A stretch of 38,377 bases of DNA, taken from the NCBI GenBank assembly GCA_025924495.1, contig JAICIG010000009.1:1-38377 (forward strand), in the 5' to 3' direction. Below are positions 26,416-35,454 of this stretch, in pieces. The translations under genes were made by a program, and so were the position numbers. This DNA comes from Pirellulales bacterium. GTDB lineage: Bacteria; Planctomycetota; Planctomycetia; Pirellulales; JAICIG01. Within the stretch, counting starts at the first letter, position 1; the number at the start of each line of letters is the position of its first letter. Below the pieces are notes generated by a model, which did not search any database, was not told the origin of the DNA, and was given only the letters and a program-made list of their open reading frames with translations.

Positions 26416-27654
26416 TTACTTCATAGGTTTGAGTTCGATGCCATCGAAGGAGAACTCTCCTGTAGCTCCGAGCGTGCCGATATAGAGCACCGCCAGACGG
26501 GCGTTGCGAGGCACTTCGATGCGGGATTTCTTTTCGATCCAATCGAACGTTCCAGTCCAAGGGCCCAGTTCGCCTTCGCCGACTTGCTCTCGCGTCAGGT
26601 CATAAAAGTTGATCATCAGCCGCGGCTGCTGGTCAGGATTCAGAGGAGACGGCCGCACGTCGTTCGCCTTGACCCACAGCTTGACGTCCAACTCGCGAAT
26701 TTTCCGGCCGTCGACGCCGAACGCCTGCAGCGCCTGAGCGAAACGTCCGGGCGTATTGTTCTTGAAAGTCATCACGGTGCTGCCTTCCGGCGCATTGGAC
26801 GATTGCGCCAGCGTGGCCTGCCGAACGTAGTACCAGCCGTCGGGCAGTCCCTTGATCACGGTCGATTCCTCAAAGCCGCCATTGAGCAAGGCGGGTTTGG
26901 TCGAATCGTACTCGATCTCGCGCAGGTTCTCGGCGGTTCCCGTCATCGGCACGAACATCGTGCCTTCAATGGCTTCTTTCTCGAGCTTGCCGTCGACCTT
27001 TTTGAAGAGGTACATCACCTGGTTGAATCGCTGCCCGACGGGCACGATCATCCGTCCGCCGTCTCGTAACTGGTCCTGCAGCGGCTGCGGAATTTTTTCC
27101 GGCGAACACGTGACGATAATCTTGTCGAATGGGGCGTGTTCGGCCCAGCCTTGGTAACCGTCGCCGATCTTGGTGTGCACGTTTTTATAGCCGAGTTTCT
27201 TCAATGTCTCGGCGGCGCGAAGACCCAGCGGGCGCTGAATCTCGATCGAATACACGTCTTTCACGATCCCGCTCAGCACGGCCGCCTGGTAGCCGCTTCC
27301 CGTGCCGATTTCCAGCACGACGTCGGTCGGCTGCGGATCCAGATATTCAGTCATCGAGGCGACGACGAAAGGCGGCGAGATGGTTTGTCCTTCGCCGATC
27401 GGCAAGGCCATGTCGTAGTAGGCCTTCTTGCGCTGGTCGGCCGGCACAAACTCGTGCCGCGGGACAGTTCGCATCGACTGGATCACGCTCGGATTCTTGA
27501 CGCCCGCCGCCACGACGGCTTCATCCACCATTCGCCGACGTAACTCGGCGTAGCGGTCGGCTGCGGCAGACGAAGCGGCGGCCAAGCTGGCCGCCGCCCA
27601 TGACAGCAGGAATGCCGATCGCGTTATCGCAGCCGCCTTCATTTGAGCCCGCAT
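26416..27654 (-). CDS. pcm: Exported protein-L-isoaspartate O-methyltransferase with CBM-like domain
   Basis: I start this 412-residue protein at ATG 27654, with GAGGA 6 bases upstream and a signal peptide after it (AFLLSWAAASLAAASSAAA). Residues about 30-225 are a PIMT domain: VPRHEFVPADQRKKAYYDMA, LPIGEGQTISPPFVVASM, and VVLEIGTGSGYQAAVLSGIV (SAM motif I). This enzyme repairs isoaspartate in aged proteins. The last 170 residues form a second domain with ALLNGGFEESTVIKGLPDGW, resembling jelly-roll carbohydrate-binding modules (CBM4/9-like). Ordinary Pcm is a 210-residue cytoplasmic enzyme, so an exported form with an added beta-sandwich suggests repair of periplasmic or surface proteins. SAM supply outside the cytoplasm is an open question. 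Confidence 0.87.
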   Translation of the reverse strand: MRAQMKAAAITRSAFLLSWAAASLAAASSAAADRYAELRRRMVDEAVVAAGVKNPSVIQSMRTVPRHEFVPADQRKKAYYDMALPIGEGQTISPPFVVASMTEYLDPQPTDVVLEIGTGSGYQAAVLSGIVKDVYSIEIQRPLGLRAAETLKKLGYKNVHTKIGDGYQGWAEHAPFDKIIVTCSPEKIPQPLQDQLRDGGRMIVPVGQRFNQVMYLFKKVDGKLEKEAIEGTMFVPMTGTAENLREIEYDSTKPALLNGGFEESTVIKGLPDGWYYVRQATLAQSSNAPEGSTVMTFKNNTPGRFAQALQAFGVDGRKIRELDVKLWVKANDVRPSPLNPDQQPRLMINFYDLTREQVGEGELGPWTGTFDWIEKKSRIEVPRNARLAVLYIGTLGATGEFSFDGIELKPMK

Positions 27655-27856
27655 AACTTGTCCTCGTTCGTCTGGACCGCGAAGAGGCACGCGCCGGGCC
27701 GAGTACCGAGGTCCGACAAAGCCGGCGCACCCGGTTCCCCGCAGGAATCTGCTCAACGGCGCACGGCAAGGGAATGCCTCGTCCGGCTTAGGGACGCTGC
27801 GCCTTACAAATTACTGCGGTCGGTTGTCGGCGTTGTCCATCAAATACTCAACAGCA

Positions 27857-29545
27857 TCAGGCGATTTCGACTTCATCCATGAAACCCAGCAAGCCGCGAG
27901 CACGCACGGGGTGCTGAAGTTTGCGGACCGCCTTGGCTTCGATCTGGCGAACGCGTTCGCGAGTCACAGAAAAGATCTTGCCCACTTCTTCCAGAGTATA
28001 AGAATACCCGTCGGCCAAACCGTAACGCAACCGAAGGATTTCCCGCTCACGATAATTCAAGCCTTCCAGCACGTCATTGATGCGCTGCTTGAGCAAGTCG
28101 TGAGTCATCGGCTGCAACGGATCCTCCTCGCGATGGTCTTCCACAAATTCCCCAAAGAAGCTGTCGTCATGGTCCCCGACCGGCTGGTCGAGCGATAGCG
28201 GCTGACGGGTCATCTTCAGCACGCAACGGGTTTCTTCCAACGTCAGGCCGGCGGCGGCAGCCGTTTCTTCTACCGTCGGCTCGCGACCCGTTTGCTGCAG
28301 CAGATCTCGGGTCACGGTCCGTACACGGCCCATGGTTTCGATCATGTGGACCGGCAGACGGATCGTGCGGCTCTGGTCGGCGATGGCCCGCGTGATGGCT
28401 TGCCGAATCCACCAGGTGGCGTAGGTCGAGAATTTGAAGCCGCGGCCGTGCTCGAACTTGTCGACGGCCCGCATCAACCCTGTATTGCCTTCTTGGATCA
28501 GATCCAGGAAGCTCAGCCCGCGATTGCGATATCGCTTGGCAATGGAGACCACCAACCGGAGGTTACCGGCCGACAGCACACGTTTGGCCGCGTCATATTC
28601 CTGCTGAAATGCCGCCGTTCGGGCCGTCCGCGCTCGCAACGTAGAGGGGCTCTCCAGCGTGATTTGCATCAGGTATCTCAATTCCGATCGCAGTTCGGCC
28701 GCCCGCTGCGCCATGTGGCGCTGGCCGCGAATTTCGAGCAGTTGCGCCATCAGCGAATCCATCCGCGTCGAGATCTCTTGCAGCTTTTCCATCAGCGGTT
28801 GCAGGCGTTGCGTTCTCAATTCGAGCTCTTCGACCAGCCGCACCGCCTTATGACGCCGCAGCACCAGCCGCCGCCATGCTTCGCGCCGCTCGCTCATTTT
28901 CCGGCTCTTGCTGATCGCCACTTTGAAATCGACGCGATTCTGACGCAGCAGATGATCGAGTGTGGCCAGATTGGGACCGAGCAGCGCCATAATCTGCTTC
29001 TTCTGGGCTGCATCGGTCACCGAGACGTCGATCGTACGATCGAGCCGCAACTCTGCGTCACGAACCTTTTTCAACAAGCTGACGGCGCCTTGCAGGATGA
29101 AGTCGCTGCCCAGCAGGCTCAAACGGTACTTTTTCCGCGTCAGATCAATCTTTTTGGCGGAGGCGATTTCCTGCTCGCGATTCAGCAGCGGAATCTCGCC
29201 CATTTGCATCAGGTAGATGCGCACCGGATCTTCGATGCGTTCTCCGCCTGACATGGTTTCCAATTCTTCGTCGCCGAAATCGCGCTCTTCCTGCTCTTCC
29301 GGTTCATCGACGGCAACAAATTCGTCGGCGGCTTCCAGACGATTTTCGACTTCATGATCGTCTTCAGCGAATTCCGATTTAAAGCCCGACGACCGCGAGC
29401 CGACGTTCTTATCCGATTTCTTGCCGAACTTCTCGTTGGAAGAAGAAATTCCGTAGCGTGGGGTCTTGCCCGACGGACGACCGGCGGAATTCTTACGTGT
29501 TCCAGAGGCTCGCTTCGTGACTTTGGCCAAGGTCAGGTTCCTCAT
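27857..29545 (-). CDS. rpoD: Primary sigma factor RpoD/SigA
   Basis: This 562-residue protein is the housekeeping sigma-70 factor that directs RNA polymerase to -10/-35 promoters. The first 100 residues are Ser/Lys-rich then acidic, without a clear region 1.1. Region 1.2 is about 105-135 ([20 protein letters not shown]). An atypical 180-residue coiled insertion lies before region 2. Region 2 spans 325-395 ([40 protein letters not shown]). Region 3 spans 404-480 and region 4 spans 489-546, with the helix-turn-helix [20 protein letters not shown]. The start ATG 29545 has no strong ribosome-binding site, so it might be set differently, but the conserved parts are complete. It is a single gene with its own 5' region. 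Confidence 0.96.
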   Translation of the reverse strand: MRNLTLAKVTKRASGTRKNSAGRPSGKTPRYGISSSNEKFGKKSDKNVGSRSSGFKSEFAEDDHEVENRLEAADEFVAVDEPEEQEERDFGDEELETMSGGERIEDPVRIYLMQMGEIPLLNREQEIASAKKIDLTRKKYRLSLLGSDFILQGAVSLLKKVRDAELRLDRTIDVSVTDAAQKKQIMALLGPNLATLDHLLRQNRVDFKVAISKSRKMSERREAWRRLVLRRHKAVRLVEELELRTQRLQPLMEKLQEISTRMDSLMAQLLEIRGQRHMAQRAAELRSELRYLMQITLESPSTLRARTARTAAFQQEYDAAKRVLSAGNLRLVVSIAKRYRNRGLSFLDLIQEGNTGLMRAVDKFEHGRGFKFSTYATWWIRQAITRAIADQSRTIRLPVHMIETMGRVRTVTRDLLQQTGREPTVEETAAAAGLTLEETRCVLKMTRQPLSLDQPVGDHDDSFFGEFVEDHREEDPLQPMTHDLLKQRINDVLEGLNYREREILRLRYGLADGYSYTLEEVGKIFSVTRERVRQIEAKAVRKLQHPVRARGLLGFMDEVEIA

Positions 29546-29966
29546 GGCGGTTGGCGGTTAAACCCAGTTGCGTCGTTGGCGTTCGATGCCAGCCATGAAA
29601 AGCACGTCCGGCGCCAAGAGCCGGCCGCGGCTACCGCGGTCAAGTCACAAACCATTACGCGGAAAAGGTTACGGCTCAACGCTTGGGCCTTGTTTCCAGC
29701 CGAAGACCAGTGCCTCATGATGCCGCGATGCATCAAAGCCCCGTCAGGCCGCGTCGAATTTTTTCAACGCGTGGTCCGCCGGCGGCAAACTCCGCTGCCA
29801 TTGCACGATGGTCGTTGCGGGGCGAGCGGGTAACGATCCGAGCAAATGGGGTGAAAACTCAGCTGAGCACTAAAGAAAAGAGCCGCCCGGGGGCGGCTCT
29901 TTCTGTCTCGAATCTAGCCATGTTGCCGTTTTGCGACCGGCCGCTGCCCGTCACCGGCAAAAGGCG
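29546..29966. other. Region upstream of rpoD with terminator
   Basis: Holds the rpoD promoter region and, at 29877-29902, the terminator of the secreted-protein gene to its right. Short open frames on both strands show no motif. Confidence 0.4.
29877..29902 (-). terminator. Rho-independent terminator
   Basis: A 12-base-pair stem (AAAGAGCCGCCC / GGGCGGCTCTTT) with a two-base loop lies 65-90 bases after the stop of the gene at 29967-30698. On the minus strand it is followed by TCTTTAG, a T-rich tail. It should stop that gene's transcript before rpoD. Confidence 0.8.
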
Positions 29967-30698
29967 TTATTTGTTGGTGACGACGTTCAACTGAGGATCG
30001 AAGCGAGCTTCATAGGCCAGGCTGTTCAGAAACTTGTTGCCGGCAATGAACTCGTCCGGAGTAATGTCGCCGATGAGCGAACGCAGCAAATCGTGCATGT
30101 CGTCGGTAATCAACCGCACTTCGCGATAGTTTTCCGTGCCGATACCGGTGCTGTAGGGCTGCTTGACTCTCTCGGCAAACAAGGCGTTGAGCGCATCTCG
30201 CTGAGGAGCGAATTCTTCTCGCTTCAAAATGTGGGGCCACTTAATCTCGCCCTTGGCGGCGTCCAACTGCTCGACCGTCAACCGATCTGGGATGCGAGAA
30301 TTGCTGAAGCTAATCAGCTTCTCCATGCTAGGGGTCGGCCGGCGCGTTTCGGCTCGGTAGCTGGCGTTCATTCGCCGCATTTCGAAATACGTTTCTTCTC
30401 GCTTTTTCTGATTGTCGATCCAGTGCTCGTAGGCGTCTTGATAGTTCTTGGCGGCCATCGCTGTCATCAAGTTGTATTCTCCCGCGGCGGCCGTTTGCAT
30501 GGCGGAACCCGCCAGGAAGCTTCCGGCAGCCATAGAGCCAGCGCCATATCCGTAACCGCCGTAGCCCATCCCCGGAAATCCGCCGCCAAAGAAGGCGCCG
30601 CCGGTAGGCCCGCCCCAAAACTGAGCCTGCGCCGAACTTGCCAGCCCGATGGTAGCGAGGGCGCTCAATGCGACAATTCTCAAGAGCTTCGTACCCAT
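29967..30698 (-). CDS. Secreted protein with Gly/Tyr-rich N-terminus, unknown function
   Basis: This 243-residue protein starts at ATG 30698 after GGAG at 9 bases, and has a signal peptide (LLRIVALSALATIGLASSAQA, cleavage near residue 25). A Gly-rich segment follows, with FGGGFPGMGYGGYGYGAGS. The rest is soluble: SAMQTAAAGEYNLMTAMAAK and NYQDAYEHWIDNQKKREETY form helices, then a regular SPSMEKLISFSNSRIPDRLT-like stretch. It ends FLNSLAYEARFDPQLNVVTN. Similar exported proteins occur in planctomycetes; no function is known to me. It has its own promoter and terminator, suggesting independent, possibly strong expression. Confidence 0.75.
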   Translation of the reverse strand: MGTKLLRIVALSALATIGLASSAQAQFWGGPTGGAFFGGGFPGMGYGGYGYGAGSMAAGSFLAGSAMQTAAAGEYNLMTAMAAKNYQDAYEHWIDNQKKREETYFEMRRMNASYRAETRRPTPSMEKLISFSNSRIPDRLTVEQLDAAKGEIKWPHILKREEFAPQRDALNALFAERVKQPYSTGIGTENYREVRLITDDMHDLLRSLIGDITPDEFIAGNKFLNSLAYEARFDPQLNVVTNK

Positions 30699-31162
30699 GA
30701 TTCATCTCTCCAGGCTTTGCATTGTTCGCGAACGGCTGGTCTCGGCATCTCTTAACTCTTCCGTTCCCCGCCGGTAATACGTAGCAAGCCGCGTACCGGT
30801 TCGCCTCATTTGCCCCGTTAAATCCTTAACTGCCCCTTGAGTCAATATTTAAGTGTGGAAAAATGCGAGAAACGTTACTCCAGCGGTTCCGTCCAACTGT
30901 TCAAACGGTGGGCGGGAATGACGCACCAATGTGCTCAATTCGTCCCAAAATTAGACAGCCAATGAGACGGCGGTCAGCTTCAAGAGGTTCTTGCTCTCCG
31001 CAAATCCACCCTCGTTTCTCGAAATCCCATGATAGCCTGGCGCGAATCGAGCCTCCAGACGCTTGCTCGGCCGTTTCGGTCGCATGGCGGGCTAACGCCT
31101 GATCGGGCTGAACGTTATGATGCCTCTCTCAAGCTCGATGGTCCTTGGGAGACGCCTGCTTC
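30699..31162. other. Divergent intergenic region
   Basis: Between the secreted-protein gene and the carboxyltransferase gene. Contains the promoter at 30817-30845 for the minus strand. The plus-strand promoter was not found. Short frames such as 30863-31102 are not convincing genes. Confidence 0.4.
30817..30845 (-). promoter_or_regulatory. Sigma-70-like promoter for the secreted protein
   Basis: On the minus strand TTGACT (30840-30845) and TTTAAC (30817-30822) are separated by exactly 17 bases, matching consensus at 5 of 6 and 4 of 6 positions. Transcription would begin near 30810, leaving about 110 bases of leader before the start at 30698. Confidence 0.55.
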
Positions 31163-32788
31163 ATGCCCCCTAGCTCCTCTGAACGCCTGGACGATCTGGT
31201 TCGCCGCTACGCAGAGTTCGAAGCCGAAATTGCCACCGGCGGCGGACAGGCGGCGATTCAAAGGCAGCATGCCAAGGGACGATTGACCGCGCGCGAGCGG
31301 ATTCGGCATCTCATCGATCCCGACACTTCCTTTTTCGAAATCGGTCTATGGGCGGGATGGGAAATGTATGTTGACTGGGGCGGCGCCCCGGCGGCAGGAG
31401 TGGTCTGTGGCGTCGGCGTCATTTCTGGACGCCGGCAAATGATCATCGCCAACGACGCAACGGTGAAGGCGGGCGCCTTTTTTCCCGCGACGGCCAAAAA
31501 GGTTCTGAGAGCGCAGCGAATCGCCTTCCAAAATCGCTTGCCGCTCGTCTACCTGGTCGATTCGGCGGGCGTCTTCTTGCCGCTGCAAGAAGATGTCTTT
31601 CCGGACGAAGACGATTTTGGCCGCATCTTCCGCAACAACGCCGTCATCTCGGCGGCGGGCATCGGTCAAGTCGCCGCGATCATGGGCAACTGCGTCGCCG
31701 GCGGCGGCTACCTGCCGGTGCTGTGCGACAAATTGTTAATGACCGAAGGCTCCGGATTATATCTGGCGGGGCCCGCGCTGGTGAAAAGCGCCATTGGCCA
31801 GGAGGTCTCGAGCGACGAGTTGGGGGGCGCTCAGATGCACGCCCAGGTCAGCGGCACGATCGACTACCGCGACCCGAACGACGAGGCTTGCCTCGAGCGG
31901 TTGCGACGTCTGGCCGCCGCCGTGGCGCCCGATCCGGCGACGCCCGCCGCTCCTTTCGCGAGGCACGCGCCCGCGCCGCCCGCTCGGCCCGGTCACGACA
32001 TTTACGCACTGGTCAGCGCGAACCCGCGACGCGACTACGAAGTGCGGCAGGTGTTGGAGTGCGTTGTTGATGGGGGCAGCTTCGACGAGTATAAGGCCGA
32101 GTACGGCCAATCGATTGTCTGCGGCACGGCGCGGTTGGGCGGTTTTCCAGTCGGCATCATTGCCAATCAACACCATCAGGTGCGGCCGGCCGATGGTCCT
32201 GTACAATTCGGCGGCGTACTCTATGTGGATAGCGCCGAGAAAGCCGCCCGGTTTGTGATGAACTGCAACCAGGACTGGTTGCCAATCATCTTCCTGCAAG
32301 ACGTTAACGGCTTTATGGTTGGCCGCGATAGCGAACGTGCGGGCATCATCAAGGCAGGCGCCAAGCTGGTCAACGCGATCAGCAACAGCCGCGTCCCCAA
32401 GCTCACGGTGCTCGTCGGAGGTTCGTATGGGGCGGGCAATTACGCACTGTGCGGCAAGGCTTTCGATCCCCGTCTGATTCTGGCCTGGCCTTCCGCCCGC
32501 TATGCAGTGATGGGGGGCGAACAGGCAACCTCGACATTGCTCGATGTCACGATCAAGAGCCTCCAGCGGCAAGGTCAAACCATCGACGCCGAAGAACTAG
32601 GCCGGCTGCGCGATCGGGTCCGCGCCGATTACGAACGTCAGACCGATGCTCGCTATGCCGCTGCACGCGGCTGGGTCGATAAGATCATCGACCCGGCCAA
32701 CACGCGCGACGAACTCATTTTCGCCCTTGAGATCGCCACTCGACACGCCGAACTCGAACCGTTTCGCTTAGGCGTATTTCAGGTTTAG
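31163..32788 (+). CDS. Acyl-CoA carboxylase carboxyltransferase subunit
   Basis: This 541-residue protein belongs to the biotin-dependent carboxyltransferase family (MccB/PccB/AccA3-partner type). It moves the carboxyl group from biotin to an acyl-CoA such as methylcrotonyl- or propionyl-CoA. I use ATG 31163 with GGAG 11 bases upstream; a TTG at 31145 is in frame. Signatures are RQHAKGRLTARERIRHLIDP, YLVDSAGVFLPLQEDVFPD, and AAIMGNCVAGGGYLPVLCDK as the first crotonase-like half. VGGSYGAGNYALCGKAFDPR and LILAWPSARYAVMGGEQA mark the second half. The Q-E-D-V-F-P-D-E motif favours the methylcrotonyl-CoA branch. No biotin carboxylase subunit gene is present in the window, so its partner is encoded elsewhere. 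Confidence 0.92.
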   Translation: MPPSSSERLDDLVRRYAEFEAEIATGGGQAAIQRQHAKGRLTARERIRHLIDPDTSFFEIGLWAGWEMYVDWGGAPAAGVVCGVGVISGRRQMIIANDATVKAGAFFPATAKKVLRAQRIAFQNRLPLVYLVDSAGVFLPLQEDVFPDEDDFGRIFRNNAVISAAGIGQVAAIMGNCVAGGGYLPVLCDKLLMTEGSGLYLAGPALVKSAIGQEVSSDELGGAQMHAQVSGTIDYRDPNDEACLERLRRLAAAVAPDPATPAAPFARHAPAPPARPGHDIYALVSANPRRDYEVRQVLECVVDGGSFDEYKAEYGQSIVCGTARLGGFPVGIIANQHHQVRPADGPVQFGGVLYVDSAEKAARFVMNCNQDWLPIIFLQDVNGFMVGRDSERAGIIKAGAKLVNAISNSRVPKLTVLVGGSYGAGNYALCGKAFDPRLILAWPSARYAVMGGEQATSTLLDVTIKSLQRQGQTIDAEELGRLRDRVRADYERQTDARYAAARGWVDKIIDPANTRDELIFALEIATRHAELEPFRLGVFQV

Positions 32789-32853
32789 GCGTCAGGGATC
32801 AGGCTAGTGGAACAGGAGTGATCTATTTTCGACTTCCGACTCCGAGCATCCGC

Positions 32854-33615
32854 TTACGTCAGGTCACGATATTCGCGGCGCTCGAAGATCAACATCGCCA
32901 AGAGCATGGCGCCAAGAGCGATGCCGGCCAGCACCCACGTCGCGGAATTGGCGGAAATAGGCTCAAAAAAATCGGGTCGATTCAGGCCTTCGCTGGCGCC
33001 ATAAGAATACATCAGCGAGCGTCCGTAGAAATTTACCGCCACGCGCTTCACGATGCCGGGCAGATTGCCCAGCAGGACTTCCATGAAGATGGCATAGATC
33101 AAGGCCACGATCGTTGCATGGCGCAGCGCTACGGCGAAAAGATGGAACAAGGCGATGTAAGCCAATGTGACAAACAACACAGCCGGCAAGTAGAGCTGAT
33201 AGGCCAATTCGCCGGGTTCGCCGGCCAATCGGCAATAGAGAAAGAAAGCGGCTGCCGTCAGGCCGATAGTCAGAGGCAACGTAGCGGCGAATTTAGCCAG
33301 CAAAACGAGTGAACGCGGAATAGGCCGCACGAGCAGGAATAGCAACGTCCGATCTTCGCGATCGCCGCCGACGCTGGCCGTGCCGTAGGCGAGCGCACAG
33401 ATCGGCACGAGAAACGAGGCGAACACCAAGATCACGAAATTGCTGAACATGGTAAAGGCGACTTCGGCGTCTTCCATCCGGTCGTAGCGGCGGCGCAGCA
33501 AGAACAGCGCTCCGCCTGCGAGTGGAAATAGAATCATCAAGCTGCTGGCGGACCACAACAGTCGGCGGAAAGAGAGCCAGACGAGAGTCAGCCAGGCGCG
33601 CAGCAAACGCATCAT
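32854..33615 (-). CDS. ABC-2 type transporter permease
   Basis: This 253-residue integral membrane protein has about six helices, including LMILFPLAGGALFLLRRRYD, FSNFVILVFASFLVPICALA, LPLTIGLTAAAFFLYCRLAG and ATWVLAGIALGAMLLAMLIF. Between helices 2 and 3 lies DREDRTLLFLLVRPIPRS, matching the E/D-x-x-RGT-L-xx-LL-S-RPI element of ABC-2 exporters. It is the last gene of the operon and overlaps the ATPase gene by 4 bases. With the first permease it likely makes a heterodimer. Substrate unknown; NatAB- and CcmB-like subfamilies are alternatives. Confidence 0.85.
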   Translation of the reverse strand: MMRLLRAWLTLVWLSFRRLLWSASSLMILFPLAGGALFLLRRRYDRMEDAEVAFTMFSNFVILVFASFLVPICALAYGTASVGGDREDRTLLFLLVRPIPRSLVLLAKFAATLPLTIGLTAAAFFLYCRLAGEPGELAYQLYLPAVLFVTLAYIALFHLFAVALRHATIVALIYAIFMEVLLGNLPGIVKRVAVNFYGRSLMYSYGASEGLNRPDFFEPISANSATWVLAGIALGAMLLAMLIFERREYRDLT

Positions 33616-34544
33616 GCGCCTTTCTCGAGATAGCCAAAGACGGCATCGGCGCCGGCGTCGAGCGTTTGCAGGCGGCGGACTTCCAGGCCATGTTCTAGCA
33701 CCAGGTCGCCTAGAGCGGCGAAGAATCTCGCCGGCGCTGCGGTTCGCACGATCAACGCATCGTCCTGGATCTCGATACTGCGCACCTCGGCGAACTCAGC
33801 CAACAGCGCCGCCAGCCGCCGTAGTGGCGTTGCGGCAATCTCGATCGTGAGCGGCTGGTCATCGAGCATTTCCCGAATTTTGGCCAATGTGCCCGACGCC
33901 AGAATTCGGCCGCGCGAGATCACCAAGATCGTATCCGCCAGTTGCTCAATTTCGACCAGAATGTGCGTCGACACGAGAATCGTCTTGCCCGCATCGGCTA
34001 GTCGTACCAGCAACTCGTTGATTTCCTTGCGCCCGCCGGGATCGATGCCGCTGAGCGGCTCGTCGAGCAGCAGCACAGGCGGGTCATGAACCAGCGCCTG
34101 GGCCAATTTGACGCGCTGTCGCATGCCGTGGCTGCAACCTGCCAGGCGCCGCTGGGCGCGACTGGTCATATCCACTTCGGCGAGCGCCAGTTCAGTTCGC
34201 TCGCGCGCTTCTCGCCGAGAATAACCGTACAGCCGCGTCATCGCATACACGAACTCGCGTCCTGTCATCTCTTCGTAAAAGCTATTGATATCAGGGCTAT
34301 AGCCAAACAGTCGTTTGGCGGCGGTCGACCAGGCCGCATGCGCGCCGATGCGCACCTCGCCCGAACTGGGCCGAAGCTGGCCGCTGGCGAGCTTGATCAA
34401 CGTCGACTTGCCGGCGCCATTGGCGCCCAGCAGTCCAGTGATTCCAGGGCCGATCCGGCAACTGATATTGTTGACGCCAATGACCGGTCCGTAAAACTTC
34501 GTGACGCGATCGAAGGACAGAAACATGGCGGCATCCTTGCTCAT
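33612..34544 (-). CDS. ABC transporter ATP-binding protein
   Basis: This 310-residue ATPase drives the flanking permeases. I start at ATG 34544, which overlaps the first permease's stop as ATGA; a longer in-frame start at 34601 would run into that gene. Walker A is GLLGANGAGKSTLIKL, Walker B PPVLLLDEPLSGID. The signature loop is LAGCSHGMRQRVKLA, where the usual SGGQ is C-S-H-G-M, as in NatA/CcmA-like and other ABC-2 exporters. The His switch is STHILVEI. The last 90 residues (from about 220) form a C-terminal domain of the DrrA type, with no family role seen. Confidence 0.92.
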   Translation of the reverse strand: MSKDAAMFLSFDRVTKFYGPVIGVNNISCRIGPGITGLLGANGAGKSTLIKLASGQLRPSSGEVRIGAHAAWSTAAKRLFGYSPDINSFYEEMTGREFVYAMTRLYGYSRREARERTELALAEVDMTSRAQRRLAGCSHGMRQRVKLAQALVHDPPVLLLDEPLSGIDPGGRKEINELLVRLADAGKTILVSTHILVEIEQLADTILVISRGRILASGTLAKIREMLDDQPLTIEIAATPLRRLAALLAEFAEVRSIEIQDDALIVRTAAPARFFAALGDLVLEHGLEVRRLQTLDAGADAVFGYLEKGA

Positions 34545-35428
34545 TCTACGACGTCGACCGACCGCACGCGCCGGGCTAGAGCAAGCAGTGCCAAACCGCA
34601 CGTTACGGCCAGCAGGGTTGCGGCCCAGAGGGCGAACTGCCGCTCGTCTCCATTCTTCAACTCTCCGCTCCCCAGCCGGCCGGCGAAGTGAATATCGCGC
34701 CAGGGGTCAATCAGATTCAAATAATCGTACTTGCTTCTCGCCAGTAGCGGACGAATCAGCTTAGGCAAAATGAATAAGGTGGCCCAGGTGATGGCGATTG
34801 GCGCCACGCGCTGCAGGTACGCCGACAAACTGGCCAGCCAGATGCTCAGCACGGTCGCCATCACCGCCCCATAGCTCAGCGCGGTTGCCAGGGCGCGCCA
34901 GTTGTCGATCCAATACCGGAGCGAAGGGCCAAGCATGCCAAATTCCAGATACAGCAAGCATGCGGGCACGGTCGTTAGCAGCGAAACGATCGCGCCGATG
35001 GCTAACAGCTTGCCGACAATGTAGTGCCGCCGATCGATCCGACGCGAAAGATAGAAGGGCAGTGCGCCGGAGCGGAAGTCGCTGCCCACCAGCAGGCTAC
35101 CGGAGAAGGCCAGCAAGATTACGACGGGGACGCCCTGCCGCTCCATGAATGCGACGTAACCATTTTGCGCTGTTCCGGTCCTAGGCGCGAGAAAGCCGAG
35201 GGGCTCCAAAACCATGCGACGAGCTTCGGGCGCCTGCCCCGCTTGATTGACGAAGTAAATCAAGCCCCATACGAGCAGGAAATGGGTCAGCCCCAAGGCC
35301 AGGACCAGCCAATAGGCTTTGCGGCGAAAGACCTGGATCATAGCAACCCGCACAATCGCCAACGAAGCCAACCATGGCGAGCGCAATGAGCCATGCCAGC
35401 CGTGGTAGTGGGCGACGTCAATCGACAT
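34541..35428 (-). CDS. ABC-2 type transporter permease
   Basis: This 295-residue membrane protein begins at ATG 35428 (MSIDVAHYHGWHGSLRSPWL). A longer open frame to 36238 is not used because it overlaps the oxidoreductase gene and is high in Arg/Gly, like a shadow frame. There are about six helices: AYWLVLALGLTHFLLVWGLI, VVILLAFSGSLLVGSDFR, LAIGAIVSLLTTVPACLLYL, LSYGAVMATVLSIWLASLSA, AITWATLFILPKLIRPLLA and ATLLAVTCGLALLALARR. FRSGALPFYLSRRIDRRHYI is the ABC-2 loop motif (compare RGT-L-xx-LL-S-R). It lies 26 bases after the oxidoreductase gene with no good ribosome-binding site. Confidence 0.86.
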   Translation of the reverse strand: MSIDVAHYHGWHGSLRSPWLASLAIVRVAMIQVFRRKAYWLVLALGLTHFLLVWGLIYFVNQAGQAPEARRMVLEPLGFLAPRTGTAQNGYVAFMERQGVPVVILLAFSGSLLVGSDFRSGALPFYLSRRIDRRHYIVGKLLAIGAIVSLLTTVPACLLYLEFGMLGPSLRYWIDNWRALATALSYGAVMATVLSIWLASLSAYLQRVAPIAITWATLFILPKLIRPLLARSKYDYLNLIDPWRDIHFAGRLGSGELKNGDERQFALWAATLLAVTCGLALLALARRVRSVDVVE

Positions 35429-35454
35429 GGAGGTTGCTCGGCGATGGACGAAGC

